Positions 21,386 to 30,669 are shown, numbered from the stretch's first letter. The stretch: 64,000 bases of DNA from Nitrospina sp. (GCA_018697205.1 JABHTG010000057.1:124001-188000), one strand, 5' to 3'. Notes: a model not told the origin generated them from the letters alone. A program made the numbers and translations.

Positions 21386-22384
21386 TTGATGGGTAAGGTA
21401 AGTATTGTTGTTGCGACTAGAAATAATGAAGCCATCATTAAAAAGTGTCTAGACCATATTTATGCTCAAAAATTCAAAGATTTTACTTGTTATGTTGTAG
21501 ATGATGGGTCGACTGACCAAACATTAAAAATTATTAAACAAGAATACCCAAAAACAAAGATCATTGAATGCAAAGAATCACTGGGGCCATCACACAACAG
21601 AAATCTAGCCCTTAAAGATTCTAGTGATGAGTTCTTTGCTTTTGTTGATAGTGATGCCTTTATTGATAAGTGCTGGTTAGAAAAAGCAATCACAAAAATG
21701 GAGACTGATAAAACCATTGGCCTTATTGGCGGAAAAGTTTATGACTATCATACAAAAAAAATTCAATCTATTGGAGGTCAAACCCATTTTGGAGGGACCG
21801 TCTGGCTTGAGGACTGCCCTCTTAATGATGAACGCGCTAAGATCAAAGAAAAGTTTTGCCACTGGCTTCCAAGCTCAACTTTCATGATAAGAGCTCATGT
21901 TGCTAAAGATATTGGCGGGTTTGACTCCGACTATGGTTACTTGTACGAGGATATTGATATTTCTTGGCGGGTTTGGTTGGCGGGACATACAGTTCTATAT
22001 TTTTCCGCTCTTGAATCGGTTCATATGATGTCCGTAACAGCTTCGTCATCATATTCCGACTCAAAAAGACAGTTTATGTCTAAGAGAAATAAAGCGGTAA
22101 CATTTTTAAAAAATTTGGAGTGGATAACCTTAATAAGGTTTTTCCCTGTTTTTTTTGCAGTTTTGTTGGTTGAACTCATTATATTAAAACCTAAAGGTGC
22201 CATCCTCATGGGAAACATTGACCCCTTTTTAAATTTAAAAAAAATTTTACAAAAACGCAAAGAGATAAAAAAATTTAGAAAGATTCGTGACAAAGAAATA
22301 CTTCCCTTTTTTGTTACAGATCATTGGAAAGTAATCAAACGGTGTATAGGGGATAACTATGCCTTCCTTCCGAGGAGAAACTGA
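21386..22384 (+). CDS. Glycosyltransferase family 2
   Basis: VSIVVATRNNEAIIKKCLDHIYAQ, VDDGSTDQTL, FVDSDAFI. Confidence 0.9.
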   Translation: MMGKVSIVVATRNNEAIIKKCLDHIYAQKFKDFTCYVVDDGSTDQTLKIIKQEYPKTKIIECKESLGPSHNRNLALKDSSDEFFAFVDSDAFIDKCWLEKAITKMETDKTIGLIGGKVYDYHTKKIQSIGGQTHFGGTVWLEDCPLNDERAKIKEKFCHWLPSSTFMIRAHVAKDIGGFDSDYGYLYEDIDISWRVWLAGHTVLYFSALESVHMMSVTASSSYSDSKRQFMSKRNKAVTFLKNLEWITLIRFFPVFFAVLLVELIILKPKGAILMGNIDPFLNLKKILQKRKEIKKFRKIRDKEILPFFVTDHWKVIKRCIGDNYAFLPRRN

Positions 22385-23490
22385 TGAATTTAAGTAACCT
22401 AGCGGTCCTCAAATCGGTTCTGGGAAATATGATTAAAAGAGATTATTTGGGCTTCACTCTATTTGTCACTACAATATGCAACCTCAGGTGCCAATACTGC
22501 TTCAATCTTGAAAACTTGGGCAAAGGAACAGACGATTTGACTTTTGAGGAAATTGAAAAACTTTCCAATTACCTACCCCCAATGAATGGAGTTTTATACT
22601 CTGGGGGAGAACCCTTGATTCGGCAGGATATTGTAGAAATATCGAATCTTTTCATACAAAAAAACCACTTCAAAGGCTTCATTATTCCCACTAATGCCGT
22701 GGATATGGAAAACACTCTTTTAAAGATAGAAGCTATTTCAAATTTAAACCCTACTCCAGAAATCGTTGCCTGCTGCGGGTTGGATGTGTTTGAGGATACC
22801 CATGACAGGCTAAGAGGTAAAGGTACCTACAAAAAAGTGACCGAAACGATCCAAGAGTTGGTCAAATTAAAGCAGTCAAAAAAAAATATTTCCATCCTAA
22901 TAAATAGCGTTCTTGGGAAAAGCTCAATCCCTCAACTAAATGATTTTATTCGCTTTGCAAGAACTTTGAATCCAGATTTGCATAGCCTAGAGGTTGTAAG
23001 GGATGAAAAAATTCAAATCTATGACGGAATTTTTCATGGTAATAATAAAGCCCTAAATACGGAAACTATATTTCAAACAATGAATTCTGATGATTTTGAT
23101 ATTGTAAAACAAGCTCGGCTTTTAATTGACGAACTTTATCGCAAGGAAGACATACTTTACGGGCTTTATAAGCTACGTAGTAATATGATGACTGATTTAC
23201 AAAGAGATACGCTACTATATAACAAAAAATGGCCTGCCGCATGCATGGCAGGCCGAACTGGATTTGTTGTTCAAAGCAATGGCGATATCTCGGTTTGCGA
23301 AAATCTTTCCCCTTTGGGAAATTTAAGAAAGGATGGTTTTGACCCGATAAAAATAATTAAAGACCGAGGTGGTGCTCAGTTCCAGGGCATCCAAAATCAT
23401 GCCTGTGACTGCGCACATTACGTTTATGTCAAAGACATGTTAGAGCATAATTTTCCAGGAGCGTTGGCGAAGTATCTAACACAAAAATAA
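22384..23490 (+). CDS. Radical SAM/SPASM-type protein
   Basis: TTICNLRCQYCFNLE; GVLYSGGEPLIR; C-terminal CMAGRTGFVVQSNGDISVCENLSPLGNL...CDC; start overlaps stop of GT2 (TGATG). Confidence 0.88.
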   Translation: MNLSNLAVLKSVLGNMIKRDYLGFTLFVTTICNLRCQYCFNLENLGKGTDDLTFEEIEKLSNYLPPMNGVLYSGGEPLIRQDIVEISNLFIQKNHFKGFIIPTNAVDMENTLLKIEAISNLNPTPEIVACCGLDVFEDTHDRLRGKGTYKKVTETIQELVKLKQSKKNISILINSVLGKSSIPQLNDFIRFARTLNPDLHSLEVVRDEKIQIYDGIFHGNNKALNTETIFQTMNSDDFDIVKQARLLIDELYRKEDILYGLYKLRSNMMTDLQRDTLLYNKKWPAACMAGRTGFVVQSNGDISVCENLSPLGNLRKDGFDPIKIIKDRGGAQFQGIQNHACDCAHYVYVKDMLEHNFPGALAKYLTQK

Positions 23491-23509
23491 CCTATTTAAT
23501 TGATAGGTT
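23489..23509 (+). terminator. Hairpin at 3' end of radical SAM gene
   Basis: AACCTAT-TTAATTG-ATAGGTT, overlapping the stop codon; only a weak T tract follows. Confidence 0.3.
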
Positions 23510-23604
23510 TAGTCCTAGTATATGTTTCCTTTATCTGAATGAGAGCCAAAAGTACTGTCAGAAAACTATTAATCAGTATAAGCCTAATATCCATAATTAA
23601 TTAA

Positions 23605-24603
23605 ATGATCATTAGCAAAACTCCATTTAGAATTTCTTTGTTCGGAGGAGGAACTGACTATCCAAGCTGGTACCGTCAGAATGGCGGTAGCGTATTAGCC
23701 GCAGCGATCGACAAATACTGTCACATCAGCTGCCGCCATCTACCACCATTTTTTGATCATAAACACCGCATAGTTTACTCTAAAGTTGAATCTGTAAAAA
23801 CAATTGAAGAAATTCAACACCCATCAGTTCGCGCAGTTTTATCTACACTTGGAATTAGTGCTGGGCTTGAAATCCACCACGATGGTGATCTCCCTGCTCG
23901 CTCTGGTATAGGTTCAAGCTCTTCGTTTACTGTGGGTTTAATAAATGTGGTTAATGCACTCAAAGGACAACAAACCTCTAAAGAGGATCTAGCTAAACAA
24001 GCGATCTTTATAGAGCAAGAAGTTTTAAAAGAATCTGTTGGAAGTCAAGATCAGATTCTAGCCGCATTTGGCGGTTTTAACAGAATTGACTTTAATCCCG
24101 ATGACTCATTTAATATCGCTCCAGTAATTATAAATAAAGACTTGATGAACCAACTACAAGATCACATGTTAATTTTTTTTACTGGATTATCTCGTTTTTC
24201 ATCTGATATTGCTAAGGATAAAATAAATAACTTTACAAGTCGTTTTAGAGAACTAACTCAGATCAAAGAAATAGTAGATGAAGCAATGTCTATTCTACAA
24301 AGCACATCAGTTCCAATTGAAAATTTAGGAAAATTATTACACGAGTCATGGAAACTCAAACGTAGTTTATCTGCCAAGATTTCTACCCCTTATATAGATG
24401 AAATCTATGAAGCAGGCATTAGTGCAGGTGCAATTGGTGGTAAAATTCTTGGTGCCGGAGGAGGGGGATTTATTCTTTTTTTTGCCAAGCCCGAAAACCA
24501 TAAAAATATTCGATTGCGACTCAAAGACTTAGTTCATGTTTCCTTTCGTTTCGATAATATGGGTAGTAAAATTGTGGTCTACGAACCTAACGGGTTTAAA
24601 TAA
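23605..24603 (+). CDS. GHMP kinase, D-glycero-D-manno-heptose 7-phosphate kinase-like (HddA-like)
   Basis: KTPFRISLFGGGTDYPSWYRQNGGSVLAAAIDKY; GDLPARSGIGSSSSFTVGLI; GAIGGKILGAGGGGFILFF. Confidence 0.85.
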   Translation: MIISKTPFRISLFGGGTDYPSWYRQNGGSVLAAAIDKYCHISCRHLPPFFDHKHRIVYSKVESVKTIEEIQHPSVRAVLSTLGISAGLEIHHDGDLPARSGIGSSSSFTVGLINVVNALKGQQTSKEDLAKQAIFIEQEVLKESVGSQDQILAAFGGFNRIDFNPDDSFNIAPVIINKDLMNQLQDHMLIFFTGLSRFSSDIAKDKINNFTSRFRELTQIKEIVDEAMSILQSTSVPIENLGKLLHESWKLKRSLSAKISTPYIDEIYEAGISAGAIGGKILGAGGGGFILFFAKPENHKNIRLRLKDLVHVSFRFDNMGSKIVVYEPNGFK

Positions 24604-24708
24604 AAAAACGATACAAAATCTACTTCCTAAAATCAATCTCTTTTAAGACGATGATGCAAAAATAAGTTTCTAAAAATACCGAAACTTTGAAACCCTTTTG
24701 GAATCCTA

Positions 24709-25698
24709 ATGAAAATATCAAAAGTACTCATCACGGGAATCGCTGGATCGGGTGGCAGTTATCTTGCCGAATATATAGCTAGCAACCATCCAGAGGTAGA
24801 AATTCATGGCCTTGCATATTCTAGAAGCACACGGATCAATTTGAAGCCACTCGGGACAAAAGTCACCCGACATGAATCCGACTTAATGGACTTTGGGTCT
24901 GTATTCTCAGTATTAGAAAAGCTTAAACCAGATGTTATATTTCATCTGGCATCTTTCGCAAATGTTCGTGCTTCGTTTCACACTCCCAATACTTTTTTAA
25001 GTAATAACATTCTCGGAACAAGCAATCTATTTGAAGCTGTTAGAGCAACCCACCTTGATCCTATTATTCAACTTTGTAGCACTTCTGAAGTTTATGGCCA
25101 AGTTGACCCAAAGGATGTCCCTATTAAAGAAACCGCTCCGCTAAAACCAGCTAGTCCCTATGCTGTTTCCAAAACAACTCAAGATCTTTTGGGTTGGAGC
25201 TATTTTACTAGCTATCAAATGCGCATTATCCGTACCCGCATGTTCACTTATTTAAATCCTAGACGCGTGGATCTTTTTGCAAGTTCATTTGCCAAACAAG
25301 TAGCATGGATTGAGCGAGGTCTCCAAAAAGAATTGACCCATGGAAACCTTGATTCTATTCGGTCAATCATTGATATGCGAGACGCTATGCGAGCCTATTG
25401 GCTTGCTATTCTTCATTGTCGCCCAGGAGAAGTTTATAATATTGGAGGTACCACTTCAGTAAAAGTGGGGGATTTTCTGGATAGGCTAATTGCCTTGAGT
25501 AGCGTTACTATTAATACGCGTTGCGATCCAAACTTACTAAGACCAGCTGACGTCACTTTGCAAATCCCATGTATAGATAAGTTTTATAAAGAAACAAAAT
25601 GGGAACCACAATATAGTTTTGAAGAAAGTGTATCGCACTTACTGGAATATTGGCGGAAAAAAGCTGAGGAAGAAGCCCAAAGCCGATCTCTAGTTTAA
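24709..25698 (+). CDS. GDP-mannose 4,6-dehydratase-like NAD-dependent sugar-nucleotide dehydratase
   Basis: SDR Rossmann motif GIAGSGGSYLAE; CSTSEVYG; SPYAVSKTTQD; RIIRTRMFTYLNPRR. Confidence 0.8.
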   Translation: MKISKVLITGIAGSGGSYLAEYIASNHPEVEIHGLAYSRSTRINLKPLGTKVTRHESDLMDFGSVFSVLEKLKPDVIFHLASFANVRASFHTPNTFLSNNILGTSNLFEAVRATHLDPIIQLCSTSEVYGQVDPKDVPIKETAPLKPASPYAVSKTTQDLLGWSYFTSYQMRIIRTRMFTYLNPRRVDLFASSFAKQVAWIERGLQKELTHGNLDSIRSIIDMRDAMRAYWLAILHCRPGEVYNIGGTTSVKVGDFLDRLIALSSVTINTRCDPNLLRPADVTLQIPCIDKFYKETKWEPQYSFEESVSHLLEYWRKKAEEEAQSRSLV

Positions 25699-25734
25699 TT
25701 TAAATATTCTAGCCCATACCATTTAGAGCTCTGC

Positions 25735-26691
25735 ATGAAAAATAGAGATATTGAATTATATCAAACTATGTATTTAATACGGACGTCCGAAGAAAAAATT
25801 CGGATTCACTACCCAAGTGACAAACTTAAAACCCCCGTCCATTTATGCATAGGTCAGGAAGCTATAGCCACAGGTGCTATTTACCCACTTAGACCAGAGG
25901 ATCAAGTTTTTGGCACTTACAGAAATCATGGCATATACCTTGCCAAATGTGGAAATACTGATCGTTTCTTTGGAGAACTATTTGGTAAAGAAACAGGGGA
26001 GTTTCGAGGCAAAGCTGGTTCTATGCACCTTTGCTCTCCTGAAAGTGGGTTCATGGGTTCCTCTGCAATTGTTGGGACAACCATTCCACTAGCTCTAGGC
26101 TGCGCTTTTGTTAATCAGCAAAAAAAAAACGACCGTATTACTGCCGTTTTTTTTGGGGACGGCGCTATTGATGAAGGTGTTTTCTGGGAAAGCCTAAATT
26201 TTGCCTGCCTAAAAAAAATCCCACTGCTTTTCATTTGTGAAGACAACCATCTTGCAATCCATTCTAAAAGTTCTGAAAGACAAGGATATAGGTCTATCAC
26301 AGATATTATTAATCGATTTGACTGTCATGTTATCCAAAGCGAATCAACTGATCCCGAAGTAATTGCCGAATTAACTACTCAGGGAATAACCCATATTTTA
26401 AAAAATGATGGTCCAGTTTTTTTTCATTTTAAATATTATCGTTACCTAGAGCACGTTGGAGTTAACGAAGATTTTCAGTTTGGCTATCGTTCACGGGATG
26501 AATTTAAACACTGGCAAGCGATTGACCCTGTCGATCTACAAAGAAAAAAATTATTAGACAATGGACATCAAGAAACCTCCATAAGAAAAATAGAAACCGA
26601 AATTCTGAAACGGATTGAAACAAGTATTCTCCAAGCAATCCAAGCACCCTTCCCTCCGGACGCTGATTTAAGCAAGGATGTCTTAGCATGA
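25735..26691 (+). CDS. TPP-dependent dehydrogenase E1 alpha subunit-like
   Basis: IGQEAIATGA; GSMHL; TPP-binding FFGDGAIDEGVFWESLNFACLKKIPLLFICEDN. Confidence 0.88.
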   Translation: MKNRDIELYQTMYLIRTSEEKIRIHYPSDKLKTPVHLCIGQEAIATGAIYPLRPEDQVFGTYRNHGIYLAKCGNTDRFFGELFGKETGEFRGKAGSMHLCSPESGFMGSSAIVGTTIPLALGCAFVNQQKKNDRITAVFFGDGAIDEGVFWESLNFACLKKIPLLFICEDNHLAIHSKSSERQGYRSITDIINRFDCHVIQSESTDPEVIAELTTQGITHILKNDGPVFFHFKYYRYLEHVGVNEDFQFGYRSRDEFKHWQAIDPVDLQRKKLLDNGHQETSIRKIETEILKRIETSILQAIQAPFPPDADLSKDVLA

Positions 26692-27737
26692 TTAAAAATC
26701 TAAGCTATCGAGATGCAATAAATCTAGCCATGATCCAAGAAATGGACCGAGACTCAAATATCTTTGTTTATGGATTGGATGTGTCTGACCACAAGCGAAT
26801 CTTTGGAAGCACCATAGGCTTGGTCGAAAAGTTTGGCTCTGAACGCTGCTTTGGAACGCCTTTAGCAGAGGATGCTATGACTGGCTTTGCACTTGGTTCT
26901 GCAATTAATGGAATGCGCCCAATTCACATCCACATACGGGCCGATTTTCTTATGTTAGCTATGAACCAGATTATTAATATGATTTCCAACTTTCGGTACA
27001 TGACCGGAGGTAAATTGCAAATACCACTTGTAATTCGTGCCATCATTGGACGAGGGTGGGGACAGTCTGCACAACACAGCAAAAGCCTCCATTCTTTTTT
27101 TGCTCATGTACCAGGGCTAAAAGTAGTTATGCCAACAACGCCTGCAGATGCTAAAGGGCTGCTCGCATCATCTATCCGCGACGACAATCCTGTTATCTTT
27201 CTGGAACATCGATGGCTGTATGATATTGTCGATGAAGTAAACACTGATCCGGAAGCTTTACTTCCATTAGGCGAACCTAATTTATTAAGAAATGGAAATG
27301 ACATAACGGTCGTAGCAACTTCATGGATGAATGTAGAAGCTATGAAAGCTGCCGAAGTATTAAAAAAATATTACGGAATAAATGTAGAGATCATTGATCC
27401 ACGCACAATAGCTCCGCTCGACTTTAGTATGATGTACGACTCAGTGAATAAAACGAAGTACTGCATCGTCGCCGATTATGATTGGCTTTACTGTGGCTTT
27501 AGCGCCGAAGTAGCTGCAAGAATTTCAGAACACTGCTTTAATAAACTTCAAGCTCCTGTTGCGCGATTAGGATTCAGTCCAACACCATGCCCAACCTCAA
27601 GACCTCTTGAAAATAAGTTTTACTCAAATGCTATTGATATTATTCGACTAGTAGAAAAAATATTAAATTTAAAATCTGTAGAGTTGACTAAAGAAGAGTT
27701 TTACAACTATGAAAATAAGTTCAAAGGTCCATTTTAA
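26688..27737 (+). CDS. TPP-dependent dehydrogenase E1 beta subunit-like
   Basis: YRDAINLAMIQEMDRD; GTPLAEDAMTGFALGSA; IIGRGWGQSAQHSKSLHSFFAHVPGLKVVMP; ATGA overlap with E1 alpha. Confidence 0.88.
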   Translation: MIKNLSYRDAINLAMIQEMDRDSNIFVYGLDVSDHKRIFGSTIGLVEKFGSERCFGTPLAEDAMTGFALGSAINGMRPIHIHIRADFLMLAMNQIINMISNFRYMTGGKLQIPLVIRAIIGRGWGQSAQHSKSLHSFFAHVPGLKVVMPTTPADAKGLLASSIRDDNPVIFLEHRWLYDIVDEVNTDPEALLPLGEPNLLRNGNDITVVATSWMNVEAMKAAEVLKKYYGINVEIIDPRTIAPLDFSMMYDSVNKTKYCIVADYDWLYCGFSAEVAARISEHCFNKLQAPVARLGFSPTPCPTSRPLENKFYSNAIDIIRLVEKILNLKSVELTKEEFYNYENKFKGPF

Positions 27738-27780
27738 TCAAATCTAATAAAATTTTTACCGAACATCTTTGAGAGAAATA

Positions 27781-28950
27781 ATGTTTTATCCGTTAAGTTC
27801 AAATACCTGGGGCGAAGAAGAAGTAGCAGTTTTTCAAGAGGTGCTGGGAAAAGGTCGCTTTACTATGGGAGAAAGTGTAAAAAAGTTTGAGTCGGCTTTT
27901 GCAGATAAAATAGGCATTAAAAATGCACTCATGGTCAGTTCTGGTTCCATGGCAAACCTGGTAGGCCTTGCAGCATTATTTTATAAAAAAAATAACCCAC
28001 TAAAGCGCGGAGATGAAGTTATTGTACCTTCTATTTCTTGGGCTACGACCTACTACCCTTTGCAACAATACGGCCTAAAATTAAAGTTTCTCGACGTTGA
28101 GATAGATACATTAAATATAGATGTATCTCGACTCGAAGAGGCACTAACTTCAAAAACTCGTATGGTTGTCGCGGTCAGCATTCTTGGCAATCCCTGCGCT
28201 CTAAATATTTTACGCAAATTTTGTGATAGGAATGGATTATACCTTTTTGAAGATAATTGCGAATCTATGGGAGCAACTCTTGATGATAAGCCTTGCGGCA
28301 CTTTTGGAGATATCGCTACATTCAGCACCTTTTTTTCTCACCACATCTCAACTATGGAGGGTGGAATAATTGTTACTAAAGATGAAGAAATCTATCATCT
28401 CGCTAAATCATTGAGAGCTCATGGTTGGACTAGAGACATACCCTCAGGCACATCAATTTATGAGAAAGGTGACGATGATTTTTACGAGGCCTACCGCTTT
28501 ATTCTTCCAGGCTACAACGCACGGCCATTAGAGTTAAGTGGGGCCCTAGGAATAGAGCAACTTAAAAAACTTGACTCTCTGTTAGATATTAGGCGGCAAA
28601 ATGCCCGCCTTTTCGTTGACTTGTTCGCTGACGATGAGCGCTTTATAATTCAAAAAGAGAACGGTTCAAGCAGTTGGTTTTCCTTCACTATTGTTCTCAA
28701 TCCTAAAATTTCCATAAAAAGATCAAAAGTGATTCATGCATTGAGAGATGCTAAAATTGAATTTCGTATCATCACTGGAGGTTGCTTTCTTCGCCATGAC
28801 GTAATTCGTTACTTCGACTATGAAACAGTAGGCAATATTGTCAATGCCAATATTATTCATGACCGTGGTTTTTTTGTTGGCAATCACCCCATGAATCTCG
28901 AGCCTCAAATCAAGAAACTTAAAGATGTTCTTGATAGCGCCACTTGTTAA
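27781..28950 (+). CDS. DegT/DnrJ/EryC1/StrS-fold PLP enzyme of the His-type sugar 3-dehydratase subgroup (ColD/RfbH-like)
   Basis: GRFTMGESVKKFE; FEDNCESMGATLDDKPCGTFGDIATFSTFFSHHISTMEGG with His-His where aminotransferases have Lys; track start 27769 is TTG, ATG at 27781 is likely. Confidence 0.82.
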   Translation: MFYPLSSNTWGEEEVAVFQEVLGKGRFTMGESVKKFESAFADKIGIKNALMVSSGSMANLVGLAALFYKKNNPLKRGDEVIVPSISWATTYYPLQQYGLKLKFLDVEIDTLNIDVSRLEEALTSKTRMVVAVSILGNPCALNILRKFCDRNGLYLFEDNCESMGATLDDKPCGTFGDIATFSTFFSHHISTMEGGIIVTKDEEIYHLAKSLRAHGWTRDIPSGTSIYEKGDDDFYEAYRFILPGYNARPLELSGALGIEQLKKLDSLLDIRRQNARLFVDLFADDERFIIQKENGSSSWFSFTIVLNPKISIKRSKVIHALRDAKIEFRIITGGCFLRHDVIRYFDYETVGNIVNANIIHDRGFFVGNHPMNLEPQIKKLKDVLDSATC

Positions 28951-28996
28951 GTTGATAATATTTTCCGATTTCACAATGAAAGGTTAAATTAAAAAA

Positions 28997-29698
28997 GTGG
29001 AAGCAATTATTCTTGCAGGTGGCCTTGGCACTCGATTAAGGTCAGCTGTCCCCAATTTACCAAAACCAATGGCGCCAATTAATGGAAAGCCTTTTTTAGA
29101 ATATCTTTTCGATTACTGGCTACAGCAGGGAATCAAACGTTTTATTTTATCAGTAGGATATAAAGGGGAAGTGATCCGCGAACAATTTGGGACAAAATAT
29201 AAAGATGTAGATTTAAATTATGCAATCGAAAAGGAACCGCTTGGGACCGGAGGAGGTCTTCTTCTTTCAATTAAGCAACTTAAATCACAAAAACCATTTT
29301 TACTCCTTAATGGAGATACGTTTTTTGCTGTGAACCTTAAAAATCTTTTTAAACACCATAATGATTGTAATTCAGATATAACCTTATCACTAGTTAAGAT
29401 TCCCAACAATAAAAGGTATAGTGCTATTTTATTAAACAAATATGGATTGATTAATTCGATTGAACGACGCATAGAATCTTCCAAAGAAGATTTATCCAAT
29501 GGCGGTGTCTATGTAATGAAAAAAAATCTTTTTGAAGAATGCAAATTAACATCAAAAAAAAAATGCTCCCTGGAAAACAACCTTATACCAGACCTATTAA
29601 GCCAAAAGAGACGTGTGTCAGGATTTGTCAGTTCTGCTAAGTTTATCGACATAGGAGTTCCAAGTGATTATAACCGTGCAGAAAAAATTCTTACTTAA
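28997..29698 (+). CDS. Sugar nucleotidyltransferase, HddC-like
   Basis: EAIILAGGLGTRLRSAVPNLPKPMAPINGKPFLEYL; LLNGDTFF; GTG start. Confidence 0.88.
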   Translation: MEAIILAGGLGTRLRSAVPNLPKPMAPINGKPFLEYLFDYWLQQGIKRFILSVGYKGEVIREQFGTKYKDVDLNYAIEKEPLGTGGGLLLSIKQLKSQKPFLLLNGDTFFAVNLKNLFKHHNDCNSDITLSLVKIPNNKRYSAILLNKYGLINSIERRIESSKEDLSNGGVYVMKKNLFEECKLTSKKKCSLENNLIPDLLSQKRRVSGFVSSAKFIDIGVPSDYNRAEKILT

Positions 29699-29727
29699 GG
29701 TAATAAGAAACTTTAAAAGAGGAATCA

Positions 29728-30669
29728 TTGATGGGTAATAATATTCTGGTGACAGGAGGAGCGGGATACATAGGTTCAATAATGATTCCGGAGCTTTTGC
29801 ACGCAGGGCACAAAGTAACAGTCCTTGATAATCTCATGTATGGTCAGAATAGTCTTGCACATGTTTGCCACAATCCAAACTTTAATGTAGTTCGCGGAGA
29901 TGTCCGACTCAAAGATACGATTGCACCTCTCCTTAAAAAAGCAGAGATTATAATCCCTCTAGCAGCTCTCGTTGGAGCGCCACTTTGTGACTCTGATCCT
30001 ATAGGAGCTAGATCCGTCAATCACGACTCAACGTTAGCTTTACTAAAAATGATTGGAAATGATCAGTGTGTTTTAATGCCCACTACAAACAGCGCATATG
30101 GCACTGGCGACCAAAACAACCATTGTACCGAAGAATCCGAATTACGTCCCATTTCAAGATATGCAAAAGAAAAGGTTGCAGTCGAAAAGGCTCTTATGAG
30201 GCGAAAAAACTCTATAAGTTTTCGTCTAGCCACCGTTTTTGGCATGTCACCACGAATGCGAATTGATCTCCTAGTTAACGACTTTATGTACCGTGCCACA
30301 CATGACGGGTTTATTGTCCTATTCGAGAGCCATTTTAAAAGAAATTTTATCCATATACGCGACGTATCTCGAGTATTTTTACATGCGATTAATAATTATG
30401 AAAAAATGCAGGGAGAAATTTATAATGTCGGCCTTCCTGATACCAACCTATCAAAAAAAGAACTTTGCGAATTAATCCAAAAGTATGTACCAAATTTTGT
30501 GTTTCATGAAGCCCCTATAGGGAAGGATCCTGATCAACGAAACTATATTGTTGCAAATAAAAAAATAAAGGCCTCAAACTTCTCCCCTATTCATTCCCTA
30601 AATTCTGGAATACAAGAACTAGCTAAAGGGTACACTATGATCAAAAACTCCAACTACAGGAACATATAA
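29728..30669 (+). CDS. NAD-dependent epimerase/dehydratase/reductase (SDR)
   Basis: ILVTGGAGYIGSIMIPELLHAGHKVTVLDNL; SRYAKEK (YxxxK). Confidence 0.85.
   Translation: MMGNNILVTGGAGYIGSIMIPELLHAGHKVTVLDNLMYGQNSLAHVCHNPNFNVVRGDVRLKDTIAPLLKKAEIIIPLAALVGAPLCDSDPIGARSVNHDSTLALLKMIGNDQCVLMPTTNSAYGTGDQNNHCTEESELRPISRYAKEKVAVEKALMRRKNSISFRLATVFGMSPRMRIDLLVNDFMYRATHDGFIVLFESHFKRNFIHIRDVSRVFLHAINNYEKMQGEIYNVGLPDTNLSKKELCELIQKYVPNFVFHEAPIGKDPDQRNYIVANKKIKASNFSPIHSLNSGIQELAKGYTMIKNSNYRNI

Noticed and set aside
30066-30475. Two + strand alternative-frame ORFs (66 and 60 aa) inside the SDR gene
   Set aside because: Out-of-frame within a CDS with strong SDR motifs
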